Assembly: GCF_000013385.1 (NCBI RefSeq)
Contig: NC_007760.1
Span: forward strand, 1,551,001-1,615,000
Source: Anaeromyxobacter dehalogenans 2CP-C
Lineage (GTDB): Bacteria > Myxococcota > Myxococcia > Myxococcales > Anaeromyxobacteraceae
DNA: 64,000 nucleotides
Direction of reading: 5' to 3'
Positions 47,162 through 56,112 of this stretch are shown in pieces (the stretch's first letter is position 1; each line of letters begins with the position of its first letter). A program made the translations under genes and the position numbers. The notes under the pieces were generated by a model. It worked only from the letters and a program-made list of their open reading frames with translations, ran no database searches and was not told where the DNA came from.

Positions 47162-48512
47162 GCGCGGCCTCCTTCCTCGCGGCGGGGACGGCCGGGGGCG
47201 GGGCCAGCAGGCGGGCGAGGCGGTCCAGCGCCTCGGGCAGGGGGGTCCGCTCGGCCGGATCCTGCCGGAGGAACGCCCGCAGCGGCTCGATGCAGCGGAG
47301 CGCGCGATCGACGCGCGGGTTCGACCCGGCCGCGTACGCGCCCACCTCGACCAGGTCGGCCGCCTCGCGGTGGGCGGAGAGCACCTCGCGCGCCTCGCGT
47401 GCCAGCGCGCGGTGCTCCGGCGGGACGATGTCGTTCATCACGCGCGACACCGACGCCAGCACGTCGATGGCCGGGAAGTGGCCGGACTCGGCCAGGCGGC
47501 GCGACAGCACCAGGTGGCCGTCCAGCGTGGCGCGCGCCGCGTCGGCGATGGGGTCGCCGGCGTGGTCGTCGCCCTCGGCCAGCACGGTGTAGAACGCGGT
47601 GATGCTGCCCGGGCCGGCGTCGTTGCCGGCGCGCTCGACCAGGCGGGGAAGGATCGCGAACGCGGAGGGCGGGTAGCCGCGGGTGGTGGGAGGCTCGCCC
47701 GCGGCGAGGCCGATCTCGCGCTGGGCCTGCGCCACGCGCGACAGCGAGTCCACCAGCAGGAGCACCCGCCGGCCGCGGCCGCGGAACCATTCGGCGACCG
47801 CGGTCGCCGCCATGGCGGCGCGCAGCCGCTCGAGCGGCGAGGCGTCGCTGGTGGCCACCACCACCACCGCGCGCGCCAGGCCCGGCCCGAGGTCGCGCTC
47901 CACGAACTCGCGCACCTCGCGGCCGCGCTCGCCGACGAGCCCGACCACCACCACGTCGGCGGTGGCGGAGCGCGCCAGCATCCCGAGCAGCACGCTCTTG
48001 CCCACGCCCGGCCCGGCCATCACCGCGACGCGCTGGCCCTCGCCGACCGTCAGGCAGGCGTCCACCGCGCGGATGCCGAGCGGGACGGGGCGCTCCACCC
48101 GGCGCCGGGAGAGCGCGGGCGGCGGCGCGGCGTGCAGCGCGGTGCGCTGGCGCAGGATGGGCACCGGGCCGCCGTCCACGGGCCGGAGCGACGCGTCCAC
48201 CACGCGCCCGAGGAGCGCCTCGTCCACCGGGATGCGGTCCGCGCTGGCGCGCGGCACCACCACGCACCCCTCCGCCACGCCCTGGATCCCCGACAGCGGC
48301 ATGAGCCGCGCCGTGCCGCCCTGGAAGCCGATCACCTCCGCGAGCACCACCGCGCCGTCCCGCGCGTGGATCTCGCAGGCCGTCCCCACCGGCACCTGCG
48401 GGAGGAGCGCCTCGACCAGCAGCCCGGCCGCGCGCACCACCGTCCCGGTGAGCGGGGTGGGGTCCGCCGCGGCGAGCGCGCGGGCGAGGGCGTCGCGATC
48501 GAGCAGCGTCAC
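47154..48512 (-). CDS. fliI: Flagellar export ATPase FliI
   Basis: Hexameric ATPase of the export apparatus, 452 aa. Walker A: VAVMAGPGVGKSVLLGMLAR. Walker B: GRRVLLLVDSLSRVAQAQRE. RAVDACLTVGEGQR and ATTRGYPPSAFAILPRLVER-like segment (PPTTRGYPPSAF) are FliI-type. GTG start overlapping the fliH stop codon (GTGA). Partners FliH (next gene) and FliJ (9587-10003). Confidence 0.97.
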   Translation of the reverse strand: MTLLDRDALARALAAADPTPLTGTVVRAAGLLVEALLPQVPVGTACEIHARDGAVVLAEVIGFQGGTARLMPLSGIQGVAEGCVVVPRASADRIPVDEALLGRVVDASLRPVDGGPVPILRQRTALHAAPPPALSRRRVERPVPLGIRAVDACLTVGEGQRVAVMAGPGVGKSVLLGMLARSATADVVVVGLVGERGREVREFVERDLGPGLARAVVVVATSDASPLERLRAAMAATAVAEWFRGRGRRVLLLVDSLSRVAQAQREIGLAAGEPPTTRGYPPSAFAILPRLVERAGNDAGPGSITAFYTVLAEGDDHAGDPIADAARATLDGHLVLSRRLAESGHFPAIDVLASVSRVMNDIVPPEHRALAREAREVLSAHREAADLVEVGAYAAGSNPRVDRALRCIEPLRAFLRQDPAERTPLPEALDRLARLLAPPPAVPAARKEAAHG

Positions 48513-49144
48513 GCGACCTCCTCCTCGGCGGCCGCCTGGGCGGCCCGGTGCAGCTCCTCGAGCCGCGTGCGCAGCCGGCCGTCCACCCGGCCGAAGTCGG
48601 TGTCCACCACGCAGTCGCCGCGCTCCAGCGAGGCGTCGCCGGCCAGCTCGATCGCGGCGGCCGAGAGCCCGGCGGCCTCGGAGAGGGCGGCGGGGGCGAC
48701 CCGCGGTAGGTCCTCGGGGTGCAGCCGCACCGTGACGCGGCGCGATCCTCCCGCCTTCCGCAACGCGCCGCGAACCAGCGCGAACAGCGCGTCGGGCGAG
48801 GTGCTCACCTCGGCCTCGAGGATCCGGCGCGCCACCTGGAAGCCGACCTCCAGCGCGTCGGCGCGGGCCTGCTCGGCCAGGCGGCCGGCCTGCAGCCGGA
48901 GCACCTCGACCGCGTGCGCCACCCGCTCGAGCGCCTCGGCGCGGAGCGCCTCCACCGCGGGCGCGTCGGGCGCCGGCGCGGGCGGGGGCGGCGGCTCGGG
49001 CGGCGCCGCCGGCGGTGGCGAGCCCCGCGGCTCGGGCGGGCGCGGCGCGGAGGACGCGGCGGCGGCCACCGCGAACGGCGCGGCCCGCAGCGGCGCGGCC
49101 GGGCGCGCGGCGAGGAAGGCGGGGGGTCTGGGCGTGCCGGTCAT
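48509..49144 (-). CDS. fliH: Export ATPase regulator FliH
   Basis: FliI-binding stalk protein, 211 aa. Pro/Ala-rich N-terminus (about 1-65), then a helical segment (VEALRAEALERVAHAVEVLR) and the FliH/YscL-type C-terminal domain, with EVGFQVARRILEAEVSTSPD, VTVRLHPEDLPRVAPAALSE and ELAGDASLERGDCVVDTDFG (the G-D-C-V-V-x-T-x-x-G motif). It lies between fliG and fliI. Confidence 0.93.
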   Translation of the reverse strand: MTGTPRPPAFLAARPAAPLRAAPFAVAAAASSAPRPPEPRGSPPPAAPPEPPPPPAPAPDAPAVEALRAEALERVAHAVEVLRLQAGRLAEQARADALEVGFQVARRILEAEVSTSPDALFALVRGALRKAGGSRRVTVRLHPEDLPRVAPAALSEAAGLSAAAIELAGDASLERGDCVVDTDFGRVDGRLRTRLEELHRAAQAAAEEEVA

Positions 49145-49159
49145 CGGGAGGGACCTCGG

Positions 49160-50209
49160 CTACAGCATCTTCTCGGCGGGGTTGACGATGGTGATGCGGC
49201 CCTCCTGCGCGAGCTCCTGGGCCGCCTTGGCGATCTCCTGCTGCGCCGCCTCCACCGAGGCGAGCTTCACCGGGCCCATGGCCGCGAGGTCGTCGGCGAG
49301 CATCTCGGCCGCGCGGGCGGAGAGGTTCTGGAGGAACCGGTCGCGCAGCTCGGCGGTGGCGCCCTTCAGCGCCACGGTGAGCCGCTGCCCGTCGATCTCG
49401 CGCAGCAGCAGCTGCAGGTCGCGGTCGGCCAGGCCGACCAGGTCGCCGAAGGTGAACAGCCGGCCCCGCAGCTCGCCGGCGAGCTGCGCGTCGTCGCGCT
49501 CGATCTCGCCCAGCACCTGCGCCTGCTCCTGCGGCGGCGAGCGGCGCAGGATCTCGAGCGCGGTGGCCTTGCCGTCCACCTTGCGCATCCCGCCCGCCAC
49601 CACCGCCTTCAGCTCGGAGGAGAGCGCGTGGCCCACCTCGCGGAGCACCTCCGGCGCCACCGACTCGATGGTGGCCATCCGGCGCAGCACGTCGGGCCGG
49701 AGCTTCTCGGGCAGCCGCTCCATCACGCCCACCGCGCGCGGCCCGTCGAGCGAGGAGAGCACGAGCGCCACCGTCTGCGGCTGCTCGCGCTGCAGGACCA
49801 TCGCGAGCGCCTCCGGGTCGGCCTGCGACACCGGGCCGAGCACCTCGTCGGGCGGGGGCGGCGGGACCACGCCGTCGAAGGCGCGCCGGGCCGCGTCCGC
49901 GCCGAGCGCCCGCTCCGCCACCTCGCGCAGCAGGTCGTCGCCGGCGGCCGCGTCGCCGCCCACGGTCTCCATGCTGGTGACGAACTGCTCCAGCGCCTCG
50001 GTGATGGCCTTCGGGCCGCGGGCGCGGAGCGCCTTCGCGCCGAGCGCGATGCGGCGCAGCTCGGCCTCGCCGAGGAGCTTGAACACCGCGGCCGCGACCT
50101 CCGGGCCGACGCCCAGCAGCACCGCCGCGGCGCGCTGCGCGCCGGGGCCGGGGCGCTCGGGGGCGGGCGCGGGCGGCGGGGTGGCCGGGGCGGCGACGAG
50201 ATCAGGCAT
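49160..50209 (-). CDS. fliG: Motor switch protein FliG
   Basis: Rotor protein that receives stator torque, 349 aa. The middle domain has MVLQREQPQTVALVLSSLDG (Arg-Glu-Gln-Pro-Gln where most FliG have E-H-P-Q-T). The C-terminal domain has FTFGDLVGLADRDLQLLLRE with charged torque residues, and ends MGPVKLASVEAAQQEIAKAA. The start overlaps fliF by eight bases. Confidence 0.96.
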   Translation of the reverse strand: MPDLVAAPATPPPAPAPERPGPGAQRAAAVLLGVGPEVAAAVFKLLGEAELRRIALGAKALRARGPKAITEALEQFVTSMETVGGDAAAGDDLLREVAERALGADAARRAFDGVVPPPPPDEVLGPVSQADPEALAMVLQREQPQTVALVLSSLDGPRAVGVMERLPEKLRPDVLRRMATIESVAPEVLREVGHALSSELKAVVAGGMRKVDGKATALEILRRSPPQEQAQVLGEIERDDAQLAGELRGRLFTFGDLVGLADRDLQLLLREIDGQRLTVALKGATAELRDRFLQNLSARAAEMLADDLAAMGPVKLASVEAAQQEIAKAAQELAQEGRITIVNPAEKML

Positions 50210-51803
50210 CGGCGTTGCTCCGCTCGGGCTGGACGGGCTGGCCCGACTCCTGGGCGATCCACGCCTTCAGGAGGTGGGCGGTGCGGGTGGGATCCTGCGT
50301 GGCGAGATCGCGGGCCCGGTCGCGCAAGGTGGCGGACGGATCCGCCAGCGCGGCGGAGCGGGGCGCCGGGGCGCCGGGGAGCGCGGCGTCGCGGGCCAGC
50401 GCGGCCTCGATCTCGGCCACGCGGGCGCCGGGCCGGATGGGCAGCACCTCGGGCGCGGCCGGCGGCCGGCGGCGCCGCAGCGCCAGCGCGAGCAGCGCGA
50501 GGCCCACCAGCGCGCCCGCGCCGAGCGCGCCCCACCGGACCGCGGGGCGCTCGAGCAGCGTGGGCGGGGGCGCCGGGGGCGCGGCGGGCTCCTCGGCGCG
50601 CACGAACGGCGACGAGGAGATCTCGAACGTGTCGCCGCGGTCGGCGTCGAAGCCCACCGCCCGCTTGGCCAGCTCGCCCAGCCGCGCGATCTCCGCGTCG
50701 GCGCGCGGCTGCCCGCCGGCGCCGTCCACCAGCACCGCCACCGAGAGCCGCTCCAGGCGCGGGACGCGCGCCACCGAGGTGGTGGTGGTGGTGGAGACGT
50801 CGTAGTTGCGGGTCTGGTCCTCGGTGGAGGCGCTGCTGCGCCCGCGGGCGCCGGGCGCCGGCGCCGGCGGCGCGAGCGGCTGGTTGGCGGCGGCGCCGGC
50901 CACGCCGGCCGGGCCCGCGCCGTCGCTCGACGACTGCTGGGTGAGCTTCCGCTCGCTGCGCAGCGTGGCGGAGTCGGGGTCGAGCACCTGCGCGCTGCTC
51001 TGGATCTCGGTCTGGTCGAGCGAGGCCGTGACCCGGGCCACCACCGCGCCCGCGCCCACCGCCTGGCCGAGCAGGTCCACGATGCGCCGCTCCAGGTCGC
51101 GCTCCATCCGGCGCTGGTAGCCGATGGCCTCGCCCAGCGCGCCCTCGTCGGAGATCACCTCGCCCCGGCCGTCCACGACCGAGACGCCGGCAGGGGCGAG
51201 CCCGGGGACGGCGGACGAGACCAGGTGGCGGATGCCGGAGATCTCGCGCTGCCCCAGCGTGCGCCCTGGCTGCAGGTTGACCACCACCGCCGCCGCCGCG
51301 GGGCGGTCCTGATCGCGGTACAGCCCCTTCTCCGGCAGGGTGAGGTGGACGCGCGCCGAGCGGACCTGCGCGAGGCGCGAGATGGTGCGCGCCAGCTCGC
51401 CCTCGGTGGCGCGGCGCAGGTTCACCTTCTGCGTGAACTCGGACACGCCCAGGTCGCCGCGGTCGAAGATCTCGAAGCCCACCCCGCCGCCGCGCGGCAG
51501 CCCGGCGCCGGCGAGCAGCAGCCGCGCGTCGTACACGCGCGACGCGGGCACCGCCAGCGCGGAGCCGCCCGCCTCCAGGCGGTAGGGCACGCCGGCGGCG
51601 CCGAGCGCGCCGGCCGCCTCCGCCGAGTCCTCCGGCGTGAGGTTGGTGAAGGCGTACTGGTAGGCCTCGGCGGAGCGGACCGCGGTCAGCGCGGCGACGC
51701 CGATGGCCGCGAGCGCGCCCGCCACCAGCACCAGCTTCAGGCCGCCGGGGAGGGCGCCGAGGAGGCGAGGGAGCTCGCGGAGCTGCTTGAGGAGGGGCTC
51801 CAT
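50202..51803 (-). CDS. fliF: MS-ring protein FliF
   Basis: Basal-body MS-ring, 533 aa. TM1 at about 23-45, ring-building motifs (GVGFEIFDRGDLGVSEFTQK, RATEGELARTISRLAQVRSA, RVHLTLPEKGLYRDQDRPAA), TM2 at about 418-438 (ALGAGALVGLALLALALRRR), and a cytoplasmic FliG-binding tail (RDLATQDPTRTAHLLKAWIA). Located between fliE and fliG as usual. No strong ribosome site before the ATG. Confidence 0.97.
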   Translation of the reverse strand: MEPLLKQLRELPRLLGALPGGLKLVLVAGALAAIGVAALTAVRSAEAYQYAFTNLTPEDSAEAAGALGAAGVPYRLEAGGSALAVPASRVYDARLLLAGAGLPRGGGVGFEIFDRGDLGVSEFTQKVNLRRATEGELARTISRLAQVRSARVHLTLPEKGLYRDQDRPAAAAVVVNLQPGRTLGQREISGIRHLVSSAVPGLAPAGVSVVDGRGEVISDEGALGEAIGYQRRMERDLERRIVDLLGQAVGAGAVVARVTASLDQTEIQSSAQVLDPDSATLRSERKLTQQSSSDGAGPAGVAGAAANQPLAPPAPAPGARGRSSASTEDQTRNYDVSTTTTTSVARVPRLERLSVAVLVDGAGGQPRADAEIARLGELAKRAVGFDADRGDTFEISSSPFVRAEEPAAPPAPPPTLLERPAVRWGALGAGALVGLALLALALRRRRPPAAPEVLPIRPGARVAEIEAALARDAALPGAPAPRSAALADPSATLRDRARDLATQDPTRTAHLLKAWIAQESGQPVQPERSNADA

Positions 51804-51824
51804 GGAGGTGTCCGGGGCGCGGCG

Positions 51825-52112
51825 CTACACGCTCATCCGCATGACTTCCTGGTAGGCCTCGACGAGCTTGTTGCGGACGCGCGTGGCCACCCGCATCGCC
51901 ACGTCGGCCTTCTCCAGCGCGAGCGCGGTCTCGTGCAGGTTGCCCTCGCCGAGCGCGGAGCGCGCGGCCTGCGCGTCGGCCGCGCCCTGCAGCGCCTCGG
52001 CCTGCGCCAGCGCCTCGCCGAGCGCGCGCCCGAAGGTGCCGCCCTCCGGCCGCGCCGCCGGCGCCGCCGCGGGCTGGTAGAGGGCCGGGCCGATGCCGCG
52101 GATGCCGTCCAT
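51825..52112 (-). CDS. fliE: Rod-MS-ring junction protein FliE
   Basis: Small rod base protein, 95 aa, typical size. The C-terminal block is diagnostic: [39 protein letters not shown]. The N-terminus is Pro/Ala-rich. ATG three bases after the flgC stop codon; flgB-flgC-fliE-fliF is the canonical order. Confidence 0.96.
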   Translation of the reverse strand: MDGIRGIGPALYQPAAAPAARPEGGTFGRALGEALAQAEALQGAADAQAARSALGEGNLHETALALEKADVAMRVATRVRNKLVEAYQEVMRMSV

Positions 52113-52115
52113 GGC

Positions 52116-52538
52116 CTACCTCGCGATCTCGAGGGCGCGCTGCGCCATCGTCTTGAGCGTGTCCACCGCGGTGGCGTTCGCCTCGTAGGCCTTCTGGGCC
52201 GACATGAGGTTCACGATCTCGTGCACCGGGTTGACGTCGGGGAGCGTCACGAAGCCGTCGGGGTCCGCGTCCGGGTGGGCCGGGCTGAACACCCGGCGCC
52301 CCGGGCCGTCGCCCTCGGCGATGGCGGCCACGCGCACGCCGGAGGGTGCCGGGCCGGCCGCGCCCAGCGCGGCGTCGAACGGCACCGCCTCGAGCACCGG
52401 GTCCAGCCGGCGATAGGGCTGGCCGTCCGGGCCGCGGGTGGTCTCGGCGTTCGCCAGGTTGGAGGCGGCGAGGTTGACGCGGACGCGCTCGGCGGCGAGG
52501 CCGGACGCGCTGACGTTCAGGGCGGAGAGGAAGTCCAT
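52116..52538 (-). CDS. flgC: Proximal rod protein FlgC
   Basis: Rod subunit, 140 aa. N-terminus: LNVSASGLAAERVRVNLAAS, NLANAETTRGPDGQPYRRLD. C-terminus: FVTLPDVNPVHEIVNLMSAQ, KAYEANATAVDTLKTMAQRA. GGGGAG precedes the ATG. Confidence 0.97.
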   Translation of the reverse strand: MDFLSALNVSASGLAAERVRVNLAASNLANAETTRGPDGQPYRRLDPVLEAVPFDAALGAAGPAPSGVRVAAIAEGDGPGRRVFSPAHPDADPDGFVTLPDVNPVHEIVNLMSAQKAYEANATAVDTLKTMAQRALEIAR

Positions 52539-52554
52539 GGGCGGCTCCCCGGGG

Positions 52555-53013
52555 CTAGGCCGCGCCGTCGGAGGCGACGTAGCGGAGGATGGCGAGCTTC
52601 TTGGCGGCGGCCCGGGCGGCGGCGCCGTACTGGATGGCGTTCTCGGCGATGGCGGCGGTGGTGCGGTCGAGGTCCACCGCGTTGCCGTCGAGCCCCGGCG
52701 CGGCGCCCGGCACCTCCGCGACGAAGCGCTCCGGCGCGGCCGCGCCGGCGATCGGCTGCGGGGCGCCCGCGACCGCGGCGGCGAGCGTCAAGGGGATGTC
52801 GCCCCGGCGCGCCGCCACCCGGGGTGGAGGGGCCGCGGGCACGTCGGGGCCGGGCGCGGGCGCCGCGGCCATGGCGGCCCGGAAGTCGAGGTCGAGCGGC
52901 GTGAAGCCGGGGGTGTTCGCGTTCGCGAGGTCGCCGCCGAGCACGGTCTGGCGGGCCAGGCGGACGTCGAGCGCGCGTTCGAGCGTCGAGAGCGTGGCGT
53001 CGAAGATCCTCAT
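52555..53013 (-). CDS. flgB: Proximal rod protein FlgB
   Basis: Rod subunit, 152 aa. The ATG at 53013, with AAGGAG upstream, gives [20 protein letters not shown] followed by [19 protein letters not shown], the rod N-terminal signature. C-terminus: [20 protein letters not shown]. The same frame runs on upstream but only through the TPR-like gene in another frame. Confidence 0.95.
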   Translation of the reverse strand: MRIFDATLSTLERALDVRLARQTVLGGDLANANTPGFTPLDLDFRAAMAAAPAPGPDVPAAPPPRVAARRGDIPLTLAAAVAGAPQPIAGAAAPERFVAEVPGAAPGLDGNAVDLDRTTAAIAENAIQYGAAARAAAKKLAILRYVASDGAA

Positions 53014-53050
53014 GCCCGCTCCTTCTGCGAGCGCCGTGCCCGGTCCGGCG

Positions 53051-54376
53051 TCAGGGGCGCGTCGCCGGGGCGGCGCCGAGCCGGGCCGCCTCCACCGCGG
53101 CGCGCGCGGCGCGCAGGTCCCCGTCGTCCGCGGGCGCGGGCGCGGGGGCGCGGGCCCGGGCCGCCGGCGCCGCCGGGACCGCTGGCGGGCGCAGCGCCGC
53201 GATCGCGGCTCGCCAGGGCGCGCGCTCCAGCTCGGCGGCCGGGAGGCGGGTGCGCGCGAACCGCGCCACCTCGCGGCCTCGCACGGCGTCCCCGGCGGCG
53301 GCGTACAGCTCGACCACGCGGCGCAGGTGATCGGAGAGCTCGTCCCTCGGCACGCGGCCGGTCTGACCGGCCAGCACCGCGGCGGCGAAGCGCGGCGCGC
53401 CCGCCTGCAGCGCGCGGTCGGCGGCGGCGCGCGCCAACTCCAGCGCCAGCGGCCCCTCGCCGCGCCCGGGCACGTCCAGGTAGGCGGCGAGCGCGGCCGC
53501 GCCGTCCGCGCCGGGCTGGCGCAGGGCGACGAGGAGCACGTGCCGGCACCAGGCCGCCGCACCGGCGCACGCGCCGGCCGGGCGCGAGTCCTCGGCCACC
53601 GCGCGGGCCGCGCCGGCGAGGTCGCCGGCGAGGGCGCGCAGCCGGATGCGCCGCAGCACGAGGTCGGCCCGCAGCGGCCGCTCCACCGCGAGCGCGTCGA
53701 ACACCGCGGCGCGGCCGCCCGCCGCGAGGCAGCCGGGCTCGAGCTCGCAGAGCCGCTCCGCCGCGAGCCGGCCCCAGGGCGCCTCGGCGCGCGCGCGGCG
53801 CCAGCGCTCCACCGCCGCGTCGGGCCGGTCCTCGCGCAGGTCGAGGTCGCCGAGGCGGAGCTGGGCGTGGGCCGAGGCGCCCGCGGCGAGCGCCTCCTCG
53901 AACGCCGCGCGCGCCGCGGCCAGGTCGCCGGCGGCGAGCGCGCACTCGCCGCGCGCGGCAGGCCGCTCGCCGGGGCAGGGGCCCAGGCCCAGCGCCGCCC
54001 CGTCGAACGGGACCAGGGGCGGGCCCTCCTCCTCCGGACGCCAGGGCGGCACCGAGAGCTCGAACAGGTCCAGCGTCGGGCCGGGGAGGCCCTCGACGAC
54101 GGCGGCCCGGACCCAGCGGGCGGTGCAGCGCAGCACCACCTCGCCCGGCGCGGCGTCCACCGCGGGGCAGAGCCGGGACGCGCCGCGCAGGCGGCGGGCC
54201 AGCGCCGCGGTCGCGGCGGCGGGCACGCGCAGCGCCACCCTGCGCTCCAGCGGCCGGGCCTCGAGCCGCACCGGCGCGGCCGCGGCGGGCAGCGCGATGC
54301 GCTCGGCCGAGACCGTCAGCGCGAGCGGCGGCGGGGCCGCCAGGGCGAGCGCCAGGAGCGCGGCGGAGGGCGTCAC
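53051..54376 (-). CDS. Exported TPR-like protein of unknown function upstream of flgB
   Basis: A 441-aa Ala-rich protein with a Sec-like hydrophobic N-terminus ([20 protein letters not shown]). It contains repeated helical hairpins of tetratricopeptide type, such as [40 protein letters not shown] and [20 protein letters not shown]. About nine cysteines suggest disulphides outside the cytoplasm. No specific family recognised. It precedes flgB by 37 bases on the same strand, so it probably heads the flgB operon. GTG at 54376 is chosen; there is no ribosome site, and a sigma-54-like element ends only 14 bases upstream. Confidence 0.62.
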   Translation of the reverse strand: MTPSAALLALALAAPPPLALTVSAERIALPAAAAPVRLEARPLERRVALRVPAAATAALARRLRGASRLCPAVDAAPGEVVLRCTARWVRAAVVEGLPGPTLDLFELSVPPWRPEEEGPPLVPFDGAALGLGPCPGERPAARGECALAAGDLAAARAAFEEALAAGASAHAQLRLGDLDLREDRPDAAVERWRRARAEAPWGRLAAERLCELEPGCLAAGGRAAVFDALAVERPLRADLVLRRIRLRALAGDLAGAARAVAEDSRPAGACAGAAAWCRHVLLVALRQPGADGAAALAAYLDVPGRGEGPLALELARAAADRALQAGAPRFAAAVLAGQTGRVPRDELSDHLRRVVELYAAAGDAVRGREVARFARTRLPAAELERAPWRAAIAALRPPAVPAAPAARARAPAPAPADDGDLRAARAAVEAARLGAAPATRP

Positions 54377-54389
54377 GCGGGCACCCGGG

Positions 54390-54405
54390 TGCAACCGTCG
54401 TGCGC
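54390..54405 (-). promoter_or_regulatory. Possible sigma-54-like promoter for the TPR-flgB-to-motB operon
   Basis: Minus-strand GCGCACGACGGTTGCA: perfect GCACG and TTGCA halves, but the -24 GG is CG. Predicted start is about 3 bases before the GTG at 54376, which would make the mRNA leaderless. The last ten bases equal those at 13732-13747. Confidence 0.42.
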
Positions 54406-54436
54406 GGCCCGGCGCCGGGGGCGTGACGGCGGCGGA

Positions 54437-55705
54437 TCAGGCCTGGGCGGCGCGGGGCGCGGCGGCGCCCGGCTCGCGGTTGCGGCGGCGCAGCTTCTCG
54501 ACCAGCGTGGTGCGCTGGAGGCCGAGCAGGTCGGCCGCGGCCTTCTTGTTGCCGCCGGTGCGGGCCAGCGCGGCCGCGATGTACGCGTCCTCCAGCCGGC
54601 GGAGCAGGTTCGGGAGGTCCACCGGCCGGCCCGCGGCGAAGCTGGGCTCGGCGGGCGAAGGCGCGACCTCGGCGGTGAGCGCGCGCAGGAGCGCAGGGTC
54701 GATCCCCTCCTCGAGCGCGTCGGCGCGAACGGCCGCGACCTCCGCGATCTCCGCGGCGGCCGGCGCGGTCGCGTCGCCCTGCGGGGCGACCGGGGCGGCG
54801 AGCTCGCGGGCCGGCGCCGGGAACGCGATGGGGGCGGGCGCCGCCGGGGCCGGCGCGGCCTCGGCCGCGGGGGAGGCCGCGACCGCGAGCGCGCGCGTCG
54901 CATCGTTGGCGCGGCGGCACCGCAGCGCCACCGGGAGGTCGGCCACGCGGATGACGGCCCCCTCGGCGCAGACCGAGAGCCGCTCCACCAGGTTCTCCAG
55001 CTCGCGGACGTTGCCCGGCCAGTCGTAGGCGGCGAGCGCCTCCGCCACGGCGGGCTCGAGCGGGCGCCGCTCGCCGCGCGCCGCCCAGAAGTGCTGGAAC
55101 AGGCGCAGCGCGTCGCCCTTCCGCGCGCGGAGCGGCGGGATCTCGAGCGGGCAGACCAGCAGGCGGTAGTAGAGGTCGCGGCGGAAGCGGCCGGCGGCCA
55201 CCTCGGCGGAGAGGTCGCGGTTGGTCGCGGCCACCAGGCGGAAGTCGGCGGGGACCGCCTCGGTCGAGCCCACCGGCTCGTAGGTGCGCTCCTGGAGCAC
55301 GCGCAGCAGCTTCACCTGCAGCGCCAGCGGCAGCTCGCCGATCTCGTCGAGGAAGAGCGTGCCGCCCTCGGCGGCCGCCACGCGGCCGCGCCGCGCGGTC
55401 ATCGCGCCGGTGAACGCGCCGCGCACGTGGCCGAACAGCTCGCTCTCCAGCAGCGCCTCCGGGATGGCGCCGCAGTTCACCGGGACCAGCGGACGGCCCG
55501 CGCGCGGGCTGCTCGCGTGGATGGCGCGGGCGAACACCTCCTTGCCGGTGCCGGTCTCGCCGGTGAGCAGCACCGTCGCGTCGCTCCGGGCGATGCGCTC
55601 GCACGTCCGCACCAGCGCGCCGAGCGGGCTGTCGGGCCCGAACACGAGCCCGTGGTGGCGATCCTGCGGCGCTGCGTCCGGCCCGGTGCTGGCGTTCGTC
55701 GTCAT
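54437..55705 (-). CDS. Sigma-54 activator without a receiver domain, flagellar type
   Basis: Bacterial enhancer-binding protein, 422 aa. Only about 25 residues precede the AAA+ domain. It has GETGTGKE (Walker A), GAFTGA (sigma-54 contact loop, about 96-101), [12 protein letters not shown] (Walker B), [20 protein letters not shown] and [13 protein letters not shown] long Ala/Pro linker (about 265-360) leads to a Fis-type helix-turn-helix ([20 protein letters not shown]). It lacks a regulatory receiver or GAF domain. It lies directly upstream of the flgB operon, suggesting the FleQ/FlrC/FlgR role. ATG at 55705 preceded by GGGAG. Confidence 0.88.
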   Translation of the reverse strand: MTTNASTGPDAAPQDRHHGLVFGPDSPLGALVRTCERIARSDATVLLTGETGTGKEVFARAIHASSPRAGRPLVPVNCGAIPEALLESELFGHVRGAFTGAMTARRGRVAAAEGGTLFLDEIGELPLALQVKLLRVLQERTYEPVGSTEAVPADFRLVAATNRDLSAEVAAGRFRRDLYYRLLVCPLEIPPLRARKGDALRLFQHFWAARGERRPLEPAVAEALAAYDWPGNVRELENLVERLSVCAEGAVIRVADLPVALRCRRANDATRALAVAASPAAEAAPAPAAPAPIAFPAPARELAAPVAPQGDATAPAAAEIAEVAAVRADALEEGIDPALLRALTAEVAPSPAEPSFAAGRPVDLPNLLRRLEDAYIAAALARTGGNKKAAADLLGLQRTTLVEKLRRRNREPGAAAPRAAQA

Positions 55706-55760
55706 GATGATGGCTCCCTCCGGCGCGACGCTGGGGGGCGCGTCGCTCGCCTGGCGCCAG

Positions 55761-55776
55761 AGCAAGGTCGGGGCCA
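55761..55776 (-). promoter_or_regulatory. Sigma-54-like promoter before the flagellar activator
   Basis: Minus-strand TGGCCCCGACCTTGCT: -24 TGGC and -12 TTGCT intact with GG-N10-GC spacing, and two mismatches in the -24 tail (CCC for ACG). Predicted leader is about 45 bases. It would make the activator's own gene sigma-54 dependent. Confidence 0.52.
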
Positions 55777-56073
55777 ACGCGTCACGTCCCGGGCGTCAGG
55801 CGTTTTCCGCCCGATCTCGCGCGGCGCGGCGCGCCGTCCGGGGGGTGAGCCTTCACCCGGCGTGCGGTGGCCACCCTCCACCATGAAATCGGCGCAGCGC
55901 GGGCCACCCGGGGGGTCGCGGCGCCGGGGCCGGGCCGAGTCGGCCGTGCGCGTGTCATCGAGGCGCGCGACGTCGTCGGCGCCGCGCGATCGGACCGGGC
56001 GTGCCCGCCTCCGGCCAGCGGCGCGGCCGCGTGCGCCGCGCCGCCGGGCGCCGTGGCGGCCGGCGCCGGCGCC

Positions 56074-56102
56074 TTGACACCCCAGAACGGCCGCCGATAC
56101 CC
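56074..56102 (+). promoter_or_regulatory. Sigma-70-type promoter abutting metX-hom
   Basis: Perfect -35 TTGACA at 56074-56079, then 16-17 bases and a -10-like GATACC/ATACCC at 56096-56102. The expected start is near 56108, only about five bases before the ATG at 56113, so the mRNA would be leaderless. There is no ribosome-binding sequence upstream of the ATG, consistent with that. Confidence 0.62.
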
Positions 56103-56112
56103 TCCGCGCTCC

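Larger units (their letters stand above)
55706..56112. other. Divergent intergenic region, sigma-54 activator / metX-hom
   Basis: About 400 bases without a credible gene. It holds a sigma-54-like element for the activator (55761-55776) and a sigma-70-type promoter for metX-hom (56074-56102). I looked for an S-adenosylmethionine riboswitch before metX and see none; the promoter sits too close to the start codon to leave room. Confidence 0.6.

Noticed and set aside
45369-52904. A 2511-codon open frame on the plus strand antisense to fliK-fliF and flgC
   Set aside because: Arises from very high GC (few stop codons). Its translation is Arg/Ala/Gly-rich without motifs, and the minus strand carries clear flagellar families throughout. 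The same reasoning removes the long antisense frames at 12624-15890, 29080-32361 and 59711-63220.
55706-56112. SAM-type riboswitch before metX-hom
   Set aside because: No conserved riboswitch helices seen, and the likely transcription start is only about five bases before the ATG.
55867-56112. 82-codon upstream extension of metX-hom
   Set aside because: It would span the TTGACA promoter, and the MetX family starts near the Met at 56113.
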